A stretch of DNA of 12,697 nucleotides, from NCBI GenBank assembly GCA_934385225.1, contig CAKRPQ010000061.1, positions 1 through 12,697 of the forward strand. The letters run 5' to 3'. The notes below the pieces were generated by a model. It did not search any database. It was not told the DNA's origin and saw only the letters and a list, made by a program, of their open reading frames with translations. Of the stretch, positions 6,719 to 12,697 are shown one piece after another. Every line of letters starts with the position of its first letter. The stretch's first letter is position 1. A program made the position numbers and the translations under genes. This stretch comes from an uncultured Eubacteriales bacterium (lineage in GTDB: Bacteria > Bacillota > Clostridia > Oscillospirales > CAG-272).

Positions 6719-6919
6719 TCACTTCTCTTTTCTGAATGTAACGACAAACGCGCCCTTTATCTGCGCCGTCGTCGCCATATAATCGTATGTGACAAGCTCC
6801 CAACCCTCGGCGGCTCTCTCGTTCAGAAGATTATCGAGCAGTGCTATATCGCCCTCGTTTGCCTTATCTGAAAACCATTTCGTGCTTACGGTCAAAATTT
6901 CGGTCTTATAAATGTACAT
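6719..6919 (-). CDS. DUF4177-family small protein
   Basis: This 66-residue soluble protein has the DUF4177 pattern: an N-terminal YIYKTEIL strand, a central helix IALLDNLLNERAAEGWELV (25-43) with the family hallmark 'N..A.EGWELV', and a C-terminal strand ending GAFVVTFRKEK. The length is full for the family, whose function is unknown. A GAGGAGG site lies 4 bases before the ATG at 6919. It has its own promoter (6956-6984) and a terminator downstream, so it is a single-gene unit, although the AraC-family gene upstream on the same strand has no clear terminator and could read into it. Confidence 0.85.
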   Translation of the reverse strand: MYIYKTEILTVSTKWFSDKANEGDIALLDNLLNERAAEGWELVTYDYMATTAQIKGAFVVTFRKEK

Positions 6920-6955
6920 ATTTCCTCCTCAAAAATCGGATTTCGGTTACATTAT

Positions 6956-6984
6956 ATTATACCGAATAATTATGAACAAGTCAA
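6956..6984 (-). promoter_or_regulatory. Promoter of the DUF4177 gene
   Basis: On the minus strand TTGACT (6984-6979), a 17-nt spacer and TATAAT (6961-6956). Transcription should start near 6949, giving a 30-nt leader. Confidence 0.85.
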
Positions 6985-7004
6985 GCGGGATTTATTTTCG
7001 GTGT

Positions 7005-7023
7005 GCGTCGGTATTACCGACGC
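7005..7023. repeat. Perfect 9-bp inverted repeat across the stop codon of the AraC-family gene
   Basis: GCGTCGGTA (7005-7013) and TACCGACGC (7015-7023) are separated by one base and span the TAA stop. On the minus-strand transcript this can fold as a 7-bp stem with a 5-nt loop. No U-run follows, so it is not a standard terminator; it may protect the 3' end or merely slow transcription. Confidence 0.5.
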
Positions 7024-7766
7024 GCGTCGTCGCTCGGAGAATGCCCGAAATACCTTTTATACGCGCGGCTGAACCCGTAAACGTCGGAATAGCCGACCTG
7101 CAACGCCGTCTCGGAAACGCCGAAGCCCTCGCGGATAAGCTCGAATGCGTGCTTCATTCGCTCACGCGTGAGGTATTTGAACGGGCTTGTGCCGTACTCC
7201 GCAGGGAAACGCTTGCAGAGCCAAATTTTACTGACGTGGGCAGCCCTTGCAACCCTGTCAAGGTCAAGCGTCGGGTCTGAATAGTTTCTTAGAATATACT
7301 CACAGGCATCACGCATAAGCGGGTGCGTTTGCGCGGTGCTCTCAATCTCCGAAATTAGCAAATAAAGCGTAGAAAGCGCCTTAAATTCGTTTTCGGGCGA
7401 GGCTGCACCCGTTTTTACCGTGCCGAAAGCCTCCTTTACCGCGGCAGAACCGATGTCGGGAAGTCCGCACAGAAATGACGGTCCGTTTTCGTCGATAAAA
7501 TTGAACATAATACTCTCCGAACTCTCCTTACAGGTGTTCACATACGACGCTCCGCGCGGGATATAGATCGGCGACTTCGGCTCGCAGGCGACTTCTCTTT
7601 CGGCACCGCTTTGGGCATCATTCGAAACAAACCCGATCCTGCCCGATTGCGTGAAAATAAGGCACGACGTATCCCTTGCGCGCATCGTGATGACCTGCCC
7701 CGCGCTGTTCTTTACCGAAAACGCCGACACGAAATCCGTAATTCTATACTCTTTATTAAAAATCAT
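7014..7766 (-). CDS. AraC-family transcriptional regulator
   Basis: This 250-residue DNA-binding protein has an N-terminal sensor region and a C-terminal AraC/XylS DNA-binding domain. Residues about 15-95 look like a cupin-type arm: SCLIFTQSGRIGF, then PKSPIYIPRGASYVNTC, the typical 'iiPpg..y.' stretch of AraC sensors. The paired helix-turn-helix domain spans about 150-248, with the first HTH at LDLDRVARAAHVSKIWLCKRFP and the second at GVSETALQVGYSDVYGFSRAYKRYFGHSPSDDAR, which holds the AraC signature. The ligand cannot be deduced, though cupin-type AraC proteins often sense sugars. A GGAG lies 7 bases before the ATG at 7766. The gene is divergent from the short-chain dehydrogenase, and the abutting -35 boxes make that gene the likely target, together with self-regulation. 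Confidence 0.9.
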   Translation of the reverse strand: MIFNKEYRITDFVSAFSVKNSAGQVITMRARDTSCLIFTQSGRIGFVSNDAQSGAEREVACEPKSPIYIPRGASYVNTCKESSESIMFNFIDENGPSFLCGLPDIGSAAVKEAFGTVKTGAASPENEFKALSTLYLLISEIESTAQTHPLMRDACEYILRNYSDPTLDLDRVARAAHVSKIWLCKRFPAEYGTSPFKYLTRERMKHAFELIREGFGVSETALQVGYSDVYGFSRAYKRYFGHSPSDDARR

Positions 7767-7801
7767 ATGTTTCTCCGCTTTGTATAATTTCAGACAAATT
7801 A

Positions 7802-7830
7802 ATTATAATTCCCGTCATTGAAAAAGTCAA
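7802..7830 (-). promoter_or_regulatory. Promoter of the AraC-family gene
   Basis: On the minus strand TTGACT (7830-7825), a 17-nt spacer and TATAAT (7807-7802). The -35 lies one base from the -35 of the opposing promoter, so the two polymerases could not bind together. Confidence 0.85.
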
Positions 7831-7846
7831 GCGTTTGGGATAAAAT
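7818..7846 (+). promoter_or_regulatory. Promoter of the short-chain dehydrogenase gene
   Basis: TTGAAA (7818-7823), a 17-nt spacer and TAAAAT (7841-7846). It is one mismatch from consensus in each box and interleaved with the divergent AraC-gene promoter. Transcription should begin near 7853, giving a leader of under 30 nt that ends in a GGAGG site. Confidence 0.75.
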
Positions 7847-7879
7847 AAAGTCAAATAAAATAAAAACGGAGGAAAAAAG

Positions 7880-8602
7880 ATGACTTTCAATAACAGAGTA
7901 GCATTTGTCACGGGAGTAGCACACGGAATAGGACGCGCTATCGCCGTAGGACTTGCAAAAGAAGGGTGCAGTCTCGCGCTCGCGGATCTTAACGAAGAGG
8001 GACTTCGCGAAACGGCAAAAATCGCGGAAGAGATCGGCTCAAAGGTGATGACATTCGTTCTCGACGTCTCCTCCGAGGAACAGGTAAACGACGCGATCGA
8101 AAAGGCAATATACAATTTCGGCAAAATCGACATTCTCGTAAACAACGCGGGAATTTACAACACTTTCGGGAAATTCGTCGATTCAGATCCAAAGCAGTGG
8201 AGAAAGAAAACGGAAGTCAACATTTTCGGCACTCTTTACCCGACGTACAAGGTTCTGCCGCACATGATCGGAAACGGCTACGGGAGAATAATCAACATCG
8301 GTTCTGTCGCGGGGATATACGGGATAGACAACATGGTCGATTACTCGATGACGAAAGGCGCCGTGATAGCCTTTACACGCGCGCTCGCAAAGGAGGCTGC
8401 TCCGCTCGGTGTCACGGTGAACTGCGTTTCGCCCGGAAGCATCGACGTTACGGGACACAACCCGATGCCCGAACATTCTTTTATCGGTCATGCGGGAACG
8501 CCCGAAGAATGCGCGACGGGCGTGATTTTCCTTGCGTCCGACGACGCTTCATATGTATGCGGTCAGAATCTCGCCGTTGACGGGTGCAGAAAGAAAGTAT
8601 AA
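7880..8602 (+). CDS. Short-chain dehydrogenase/reductase (SDR, FabG-like)
   Basis: This 240-residue cytoplasmic NAD(P)-dependent oxidoreductase is of classical SDR type. The cofactor loop TGVAHGIG is at 11-18. ADL at 35-37 puts an Asp at the end of the second strand, which favours NAD(H) over NADP(H). LDV is at 61-63 and NNAG at 88-91. The catalytic tetrad is N114, S142, Y155 and K159 (YSMTK). The PG motif (185-186) and the C-terminal LAVDG (231-235) are present. Length is typical. Subfamilies overlap (3-oxoacyl-ACP reductase, sugar or polyol dehydrogenase, gluconate dehydrogenase). No fatty-acid genes are nearby, and the divergent AraC-type regulator points rather to catabolism of a sugar or alcohol, which is inference. 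A GGAGG precedes the ATG at 7880. Confidence 0.9.
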   Translation: MTFNNRVAFVTGVAHGIGRAIAVGLAKEGCSLALADLNEEGLRETAKIAEEIGSKVMTFVLDVSSEEQVNDAIEKAIYNFGKIDILVNNAGIYNTFGKFVDSDPKQWRKKTEVNIFGTLYPTYKVLPHMIGNGYGRIINIGSVAGIYGIDNMVDYSMTKGAVIAFTRALAKEAAPLGVTVNCVSPGSIDVTGHNPMPEHSFIGHAGTPEECATGVIFLASDDASYVCGQNLAVDGCRKKV

Positions 8603-8623
8603 CGCGGGCGCAAAAAACGTTTT

Positions 8624-8640
8624 CGGGTACTCATTACCCG
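8624..8640. repeat. Small hairpin after the SDR gene
   Basis: CGGGTA (8624-8629) pairs with TACCCG (8635-8640) around CTCAT. It has no T-run, so it is not itself a terminator; it lies just before the true terminator at 8664. Confidence 0.45.
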
Positions 8641-8663
8641 ATTCCGACTTTCATAAACAAAAC

Positions 8664-8699
8664 GAGGACAGGATTTTTATCCTGTCCTCTGTTTTTTTT
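8664..8699. terminator. Bidirectional terminator shared by the SDR gene and typA
   Basis: A perfect 11-bp stem (8664-8674 with 8679-8689) has a TTTT loop, followed on the plus strand by TGT8. On the minus strand the stem is followed by GTTTTGTTT. The two convergent genes end on either side of it. Confidence 0.92.
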
Positions 8700-8706
8700 A
8701 TTTTAC

Positions 8707-10542
8707 TTACTGCTTTGCGGCAAGTTTTCTCTTTGCCTCGGCTTTAAGGCGAAGTTCGGTATTGAGTATTCTCTTGCGCAGTCTTATCGACTTCGGCGTG
8801 ACCTCAATAAGCTCATCGTCGGCGATAAATTCGATTGCCTCTTCAAGGCTGAATATTATCGGAGGCGTGAGAAGAAGTTTTTCGTCCGCACCCGACGAAC
8901 GGATCGCCGTGAGGTGCTTTTTCTTGCACGGATTCACCGCAATATCCTGCCCTTTCGGGTTCTGACCGACTATCATACCCTCGTAAACAGGCGTTGCGGG
9001 AACAACAAACATATCGCCGCGCTCCTGCGTATTATAAATGCCGTAGCTGGTCGTCTCGCCCGTCTCCGACGCGACAAGAGAGCCTGTAAATCTCATCGGT
9101 ATCTCGCCTCTGAACGGCTGATAACCGTCGAAAACGGAGTTGATAATACCCTCGCCGCGGGTGTCCGTCATAAATTCGGAGCGGTAGCCGAAGAGGCATC
9201 TCGCGGGAATGGAGTAGTCTATTCTCATACGGCTTCCGTGCGGGCTCATTTCAAGAAGATCGCCCTTTCTGCGTCCGAGTTTTTCGATAACGGATCCCGA
9301 ATAATCGGTCGGAACGTCGATCGTTACGCGCTCCATCGGCTCGCATTTAACGCCGTCTATCTCCTTATAAAGCACGCGCGGCGTGCTGCAACAAAGCTCA
9401 TATCCCTCGCGTCTCATCGTCTCTATAAGTATCGAAAGGTGCATTTCGCCTCTGCCCGCAACCTTGAACTGATCCGCCGATTCGCCGTCCGAAACGCGGA
9501 GCGAAACGTCTTTGAGGAGTTCCTTATAAAGTCTGTCGCGGAGCTGGCGCGATGTGACGAATTTGCCCTCTTTACCCGCAAACGGGCTGTCGTTTACGGA
9601 GAACGTCATCTCCATCGTCGGCTCGCTTACCTTGACAAATTCGAGCGGTTCGGGGTTAGCCGTCGACGTTATCGTATCGCCTATCGTTATATCCGACGCG
9701 CCCGAGAAGCAGACGATGTCGCCGACGGTCGCTTTATCGACGGGCACTCTCGTGAGTCCGTCGAACTGGTAGATCGAAACTATTTTCGTTCTGACGGGTG
9801 CTTTATCCGAGTGATAGTTACAGACAAGTGCCTCCTGGTTCTGCTTTATCGTGCCTCGCTCTATGCGTCCGATACCGATTCTTCCGACGAAATCGTTATA
9901 GTCTATCGACGAAACGAGAAGTTGGAGATCGCCGTCGGGATCGCCCTCGGGTGCGGGCATATATTCAAGGATCGTGTCGAAGAGCGGACGGAGATCCTTG
10001 CCCGCCTCATAAGGCGACAGCGACGCCGTGCCGTTTCTGCCCGAACAGAATATCATCGGGCTGTCGAGCTGTTCGTCCGTCGCGTTGAGGTCCATAAGAA
10101 GTTCGAGAACCTCTTCTTCAACCTCTTCAAGGCGCGCGTCGGGCTTGTCTATCTTATTGATTACGACGATGACGCGGTGATTCAGTTCGAGTGCCTTTTG
10201 AAGCACGAAACGCGTCTGCGGCATAGGTCCTTCCGCCGCATCGACGAGAAGAATAACGCCGTTTACCATTTTGAGAATACGCTCAACCTCGCCTCCGAAA
10301 TCGGCGTGGCCGGGTGTATCTACAATGTTTATCTTTACGCCGCCGTAGTGAACCGCGGTATTCTTTGCGAGAATGGTGATACCTCTTTCGCGTTCGAGCG
10401 CGTTGCTGTCCATTACCCTTTCCGTCGTCGCCTGATTGTCGCGGTAAACGCCGCCCTGTTTGAGCATTTCATCGACAAGGGTCGTTTTGCCGTGGTCAAC
10501 GTGCGCAATGATCGCTACATTTCTTAAATCTTCTCTTTTCAA
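8707..10542 (-). CDS. typA: Ribosome-associated GTPase TypA/BipA
   Basis: This translation-factor GTPase (611 residues from the chosen start) binds the ribosome and helps 50S assembly and adaptation to cold and other stress. The GTP-binding domain comes first: AHVDHGKT (13-20), RERGITIL (51-58), DTPGHADF (75-82) and NKID (129-132). EF-G-like domains follow, including GRGEMHLSIL, and then the TypA-specific C-terminal domain with NTQERGDMFVVP and NPKGQDIAVNPCKKKHLTAIRSSGADE. The length is normal. An ATG lies at 10557 but has no ribosome binding site. The TTG at 10542 has GGGAG (10555-10551) 8 bases upstream and gives MKREDLRNVAIIAHVDHGK, matching the usual N-terminus, so I prefer TTG. The gene is monocistronic, with an extended -10 promoter upstream and a shared terminator downstream. 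Confidence 0.95.
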   Translation of the reverse strand: MKREDLRNVAIIAHVDHGKTTLVDEMLKQGGVYRDNQATTERVMDSNALERERGITILAKNTAVHYGGVKINIVDTPGHADFGGEVERILKMVNGVILLVDAAEGPMPQTRFVLQKALELNHRVIVVINKIDKPDARLEEVEEEVLELLMDLNATDEQLDSPMIFCSGRNGTASLSPYEAGKDLRPLFDTILEYMPAPEGDPDGDLQLLVSSIDYNDFVGRIGIGRIERGTIKQNQEALVCNYHSDKAPVRTKIVSIYQFDGLTRVPVDKATVGDIVCFSGASDITIGDTITSTANPEPLEFVKVSEPTMEMTFSVNDSPFAGKEGKFVTSRQLRDRLYKELLKDVSLRVSDGESADQFKVAGRGEMHLSILIETMRREGYELCCSTPRVLYKEIDGVKCEPMERVTIDVPTDYSGSVIEKLGRRKGDLLEMSPHGSRMRIDYSIPARCLFGYRSEFMTDTRGEGIINSVFDGYQPFRGEIPMRFTGSLVASETGETTSYGIYNTQERGDMFVVPATPVYEGMIVGQNPKGQDIAVNPCKKKHLTAIRSSGADEKLLLTPPIIFSLEEAIEFIADDELIEVTPKSIRLRKRILNTELRLKAEAKRKLAAKQ

Positions 10543-10598
10543 GGTTTCATCTCCCATATTTTATTAGCGTAAAATAATTTATTTTGAAATTAGTCTGA

Positions 10599-10642
10599 TG
10601 TCGGCGGATTACAGCCGACACAAAACTCAACATTTTATTATA
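10599..10642 (-). promoter_or_regulatory. typA: Extended -10 promoter and leader hairpin of typA
   Basis: On the minus strand TATAAT (10642-10637) is preceded by TGG, an extended -10; the -35 region is poor. Transcription from about 10630 gives a leader of about 88 nt to the TTG. It begins with a hairpin, TGTCGGC/GCCGACA (10599-10620, 8-nt loop), that is not followed by a U-run. The rest of the leader is very AT-rich. Confidence 0.6.
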
Positions 10643-10679
10643 CCACATTTTTATCGCATAATAAACAGTCTCCGTGACG

Positions 10680-11033
10680 ATTTTACATAATATTAAAAAA
10701 ATATTTTTGTGCAATATGCAAAAAATTTGATTTTTTCGCGAAAAGCGGCGTTTCGGAGAGGTGAAATGGGACTTTTTTGGAGAAAAAAAGTGGTTTTTCG
10801 GGGAAGAAAACAAATTATGACGAATATAAAAGAGAGAAATTCAAGACGTCAGACGTGCGTCTAATGCGTTAATTTTTCTTTTATCAAACCTCACGCGCGT
10901 CTTATGTCGTCTTTTGACGGCGAAATATTTCATCATCGTTGAACGTATATCAGATTTCGGTCGTATTTTGATTTGTATTTCCGATTTTTCATTTATATTC
11001 ATCAAACATTTCATGAATTATAGTAAAAAACGC
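10680..11033. other. Intergenic block without a convincing gene, with one folded segment
   Basis: It holds homopolymer-rich sequence (10680-10815) with a degenerate repeat of roughly 20 bases, then a long-range imperfect hairpin. AAGACG (10843-10848) pairs with CGTCTT (10908-10913), and AGACGTGCG (10851-10859) with CGCGCGTCT (10894-10902), allowing one G-T pair; the loop is 34 nt. A 15-codon frame at 10817-10864 overlaps the left arm. Nothing matches an RNA class I know. Confidence 0.4.
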
Positions 11034-11062
11034 TTGACAAACATACCGATGTGTGATAAACT
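11034..11062 (+). promoter_or_regulatory. Promoter and candidate operator of the ArsR-type regulator
   Basis: TTGACA (11034-11039), a 17-nt spacer and TAAACT (11057-11062), preceded by TGA, an extended -10. An ACATACCGA sequence occurs twice, at 11041-11049 inside the spacer and at 11067-11075 across the likely start site. The first copy is part of an imperfect palindrome, ACATACCGATGTGT (11041-11054). These are plausible binding sites for the downstream regulator itself. Confidence 0.7.
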
Positions 11063-11068
11063 TAAAAC

Positions 11069-11308
11069 ATACCGAAATGAAAAAAATTATTTTTTCGGCA
11101 AAATTCGGGCACGGTGTCCCTGCGCGGAGAATTTCGCTTTCTTCGGCGCACGGATTGTTTCGGCGCGAAAAATGCGGATTCCGCCCGCCGATTTGTCCAC
11201 AGACAAAACCCTCGGATAGGATTTTCCGATAAAAATTCGGATAAAATCCGCATTAAACGCAAGTGCCGGCTCGGAATCAAAACCGAAAGGAAAACGGGTG
11301 ACAGAAAA
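11069..11308 (+). promoter_or_regulatory. Long leader of the ArsR-type gene with competing hairpins
   Basis: The 240-nt leader contains a perfect 10-bp inverted repeat, AATGCGGATT (11171-11180) with AATCCGCATT (11245-11254). A second hairpin pairs 11219-11229 with 11237-11249 (loop TAAAAAT, 2-nt bulge). Both use the bases 11245-11249, so they cannot form together. A small TTTCG/CGAAA hairpin lies at 11158-11170. No known riboswitch consensus is recognised. Confidence 0.4.
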
Positions 11309-12400
11309 ATGGAAATCAAACTCTTACGCGAACCAAACATTGTCAACGAGGCGGCAATGCTCCTTTACAACAGCCGCAACGGCGAGTCCTGCTCGGAGCT
11401 TAAAAACGCGATAATAAAGAAGTTTTCGATCGACGCGGACGTGCTCGACAACTGCTTCAACGCTATAATCGAAATAAGCGACTACGTTATCGGTTCGCTT
11501 AATGCCGACGAAAAGCTGCTCGACTTCCTTTTTGCCCGTCACAGCGCAATGAGAGGGTGCTTTGCCTTCTACCTTATTCACGACATTTGCAGGCGAGCCA
11601 CGCCCGATTTTGAGGCTGATATAATGCGTCTGCGCGACCTTTCGAAGCCGATTTTCTTTGTAAATCTCTCCTCGATGCTGATAAACGACTATGCACCCGC
11701 CGATTGGGACGGCGATATAACGAATTATGCGGAGCTTTTCTCGTTTGTTGAGGGAATGCCCGTGCCGCCCGACGAAAAATTTGAGCTTCTGCGCCTCTAC
11801 AACGGCTTTGACACCTACAAAAATCTGCTCGCCGACATTCTGCGCGACGCGGGACGACTTTTCCTTGAAAAATACGACGTTGTGAAGCACTACATAAGCT
11901 GGTTTCTCTCGGCTACGAGCGAACCGCTTGCCACGGGCGGCGAAAAATTCGTCGAACAGAACTACGATCTGAAACTTTCGCCCGCGCTTGACGTGCTTTA
12001 CATCGAACCGTCTATCGTAATGTGCAATTCGACGCGGTATCTTATGGGCTACACCGACGAAAAGGTTTACGATTTCTTCTACGTCGGCGTGCTTTTCGAG
12101 CCTCTCAAAGAGATAACGGACACCTCGACGCTTGAAGACAAGATGTGCCGCGGGCTTCGCACTCTCGGCGATATGCGCAAATTTGAAATACTGCGGCTTC
12201 TCTCCGAGGGCGAAAAGTACGGGCAGCAGCTCGCGTCGCTCCTTGACCTGAGTACGGCGACGATCTCGCACCACATGGCGATGCTGATGGAATGCGGATT
12301 CGTCGAAATTAAGCGCAATTCGAACAGGATCTACTACTGTCTGAACCGCAAAAAGCTGCGCGACTTCATTGACGAGCTGTCGCAAACGCTTCTGTCGTAA
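11309..12400 (+). CDS. ArsR-type winged-helix regulator with a long uncharacterised N-terminal domain
   Basis: The 363-residue product is much longer than simple ArsR repressors (about 100). The last ~85 residues form an ArsR winged helix: RGLRTLGDMRKFEILRLLSEGEKYGQQLASLLDLSTATISHHMAMLMECGFVEIKRNSNRIYYCL, with recognition helix STATISHHMAML and a wing. The first ~270 residues are mostly helical with no signal peptide or membrane segment, and I do not recognise them; they recall the sensor part of long ArsR-like proteins from Clostridia. No CxC metal site of classical ArsR is seen. The frame is open from 11114, but that stretch is low-complexity and Arg-rich with no ribosome binding site. I place the start at the ATG at 11309, after GGGTGACAG. 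The ribosome binding site is modest. The gene is alone between promoter and terminator, so its target is probably itself or distant genes. Confidence 0.82.
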   Translation: MEIKLLREPNIVNEAAMLLYNSRNGESCSELKNAIIKKFSIDADVLDNCFNAIIEISDYVIGSLNADEKLLDFLFARHSAMRGCFAFYLIHDICRRATPDFEADIMRLRDLSKPIFFVNLSSMLINDYAPADWDGDITNYAELFSFVEGMPVPPDEKFELLRLYNGFDTYKNLLADILRDAGRLFLEKYDVVKHYISWFLSATSEPLATGGEKFVEQNYDLKLSPALDVLYIEPSIVMCNSTRYLMGYTDEKVYDFFYVGVLFEPLKEITDTSTLEDKMCRGLRTLGDMRKFEILRLLSEGEKYGQQLASLLDLSTATISHHMAMLMECGFVEIKRNSNRIYYCLNRKKLRDFIDELSQTLLS

Positions 12401-12411
12401 AAATGCAAAAT

Positions 12412-12438
12412 AAAGGGGCGGAAAATCCGCCCTTTTTT
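12412..12438 (+). terminator. Rho-independent terminator of the ArsR-type gene
   Basis: GGGCGGA (12416-12422) pairs with TCCGCCC (12426-12432) around AAA. The stem is extended by A-T and G-T pairs and followed by T6. It starts 12 bases after the stop codon. Confidence 0.9.
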
Positions 12439-12484
12439 ATGTTTTGCTTAAAGTCATAATCACCGGCTAAATCTGTGGCTTGCA

Positions 12485-12498
12485 CAGCCCTAGGGCTG
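12485..12498. repeat. Perfect 14-bp palindrome
   Basis: CAGCCCTAGGGCTG is self-complementary. It lies in a short spacer between the terminator and the MITE-like repeat, and an AGCCC follows closely at 12501-12505. Confidence 0.5.
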
Positions 12499-12558
12499 AA
12501 AGCCCTCTGAAAAGTCTGTAATTTGCAAATTTGCATCACAGTCGCTAACTATTTTTTG

Positions 12559-12675
12559 CCTCCCTTGTGTAAAGGGAGGTGCCGAGCAACGCGAGGCGGA
12601 GGGATTGTAAAATTCACTTGACAGAAACAATCCCTCAGTCGCCTACGGCGACAGCTCCCTTTGCACAAGGGAGCC
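12559..12675. mobile_element. MITE-like palindromic element with two hairpin-ended arms
   Basis: The left arm (12559-12608) begins with hairpin CCTCCCTT (12559-12566)/AAGGGAGG (12572-12579) and ends GAGGGATTGT. The right arm (12627-12675) begins ACAATCCCTC and ends with hairpin GCTCCCTT (12654-12661)/AAGGGAGC (12667-12674). The two arms are long imperfect inverted repeats around an 18-base centre, so the whole can fold as a cruciform of about 117 bp. It encodes nothing. Dispersed repeats with the CTCCCTTGTG...AAGGGAG signature are familiar from gut Clostridia. No target-site duplication was identified, and sequence resembling the left arm (GGCGGGATTG) continues to the window edge, so the right boundary is uncertain. 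Confidence 0.7.
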
Positions 12676-12697
12676 TCCGCTGCGGCGGGATTGCTCA

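Noticed and set aside
8584..10527. 647-residue plus-strand open frame antisense to typA
   Set aside because: It is the shadow of typA on the opposite strand: Arg/Tyr-rich, no ribosome binding site, while the minus strand encodes a complete, well-conserved GTPase.
10547..10813. 88-residue minus-strand frame rich in Ser-Pro-Lys-Phe repeats
   Set aside because: Starts at TTG without an RBS, runs through the typA promoter and leader, and the repeats reflect homopolymer-rich DNA.
11077..11232. 51-codon plus-strand frame starting MKKIIFSAKFGHG in the ArsR leader
   Set aside because: No ribosome binding site, only about 8 nt after the predicted start of transcription, and Arg/Pro-rich translation after the first residues. 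Leaderless translation cannot be excluded but is not supported.
11114..11308. 65-residue N-terminal extension of the ArsR-type protein
   Set aside because: The extension has a non-ATG or unsupported start, no RBS and Arg-rich low-complexity sequence that coincides with the hairpin-forming leader.
11324..12385. 353-residue minus-strand open frame over the ArsR-type gene
   Set aside because: Antisense shadow; the plus strand has an unmistakable winged helix, promoter and terminator.
12481..12697. CRISPR array suggested by repeated palindromes near the right edge
   Set aside because: The repeats are inverted arms of one palindromic element, not evenly spaced direct repeats with unique spacers, and no cas genes are present.

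Overview
The window looks like chromosomal DNA of a Clostridia-type Bacillota, probably an uncultured gut lineage of moderate GC content. The evidence is near-consensus TTGACA/TATAAT promoters, AGGAGG-type ribosome binding sites, ROK glucokinase, CinA and TypA of Firmicute type, and palindromic intergenic repeats of a kind common in gut Clostridia. The taxonomic call is inference. No phage, CRISPR array, rRNA or tRNA was seen. I find no multi-gene defence or biosynthetic system. The least explained items are a ParB-like protein next to cinA, a long ArsR-type regulator with an unrecognised N-terminal domain and a structured leader, an apparently strongly expressed membrane-anchored surface protein, and two families of folded intergenic repeats.

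Layout. 1-1243 (minus): N-terminal 414 residues of a large exported protein with two jelly-roll-like modules, cut by the window edge, with its own promoter and a ~250-nt leader. 1244-2456: about 1.2 kb without a gene, holding that promoter, an AT-rich noncoding block, a series of strong hairpins, a repeat arm and the promoter of the next gene. 2457-3416 (plus): ROK glucokinase with a terminator. 3517-5419 (plus): two-gene unit, ParB-like protein then cinA. 5565-6296 (plus): signal-peptide protein with a C-terminal membrane anchor, under a strong extended -10 promoter and followed by a perfect terminator. 6345-6596: probable remnant of an alpha/beta-hydrolase gene. 6719-6919 (minus): small DUF4177 protein. 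7014-7766 (minus) and 7880-8602 (plus): AraC-family regulator and short-chain dehydrogenase, divergent, with abutting -35 boxes. 8707-10542 (minus): typA/bipA, most likely starting at TTG. 10543-11308: about 770 bases without a convincing gene, holding promoters and structured leaders. 11309-12400 (plus): ArsR-type regulator with terminator. 12559-12697: MITE-like palindromic repeat related to the arm at 2133-2191.

How the genes relate. The exported protein (probably a sugar-ABC substrate-binding protein) and the glucokinase fit carbohydrate uptake and phosphorylation, but they are divergent and 1.2 kb apart, so a joint role is only suggestive. The AraC/SDR pair has the classic layout of a regulator controlling a neighbouring metabolic gene. 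The rest are housekeeping (cinA, typA) or single-gene units, each with its own promoter and terminator.
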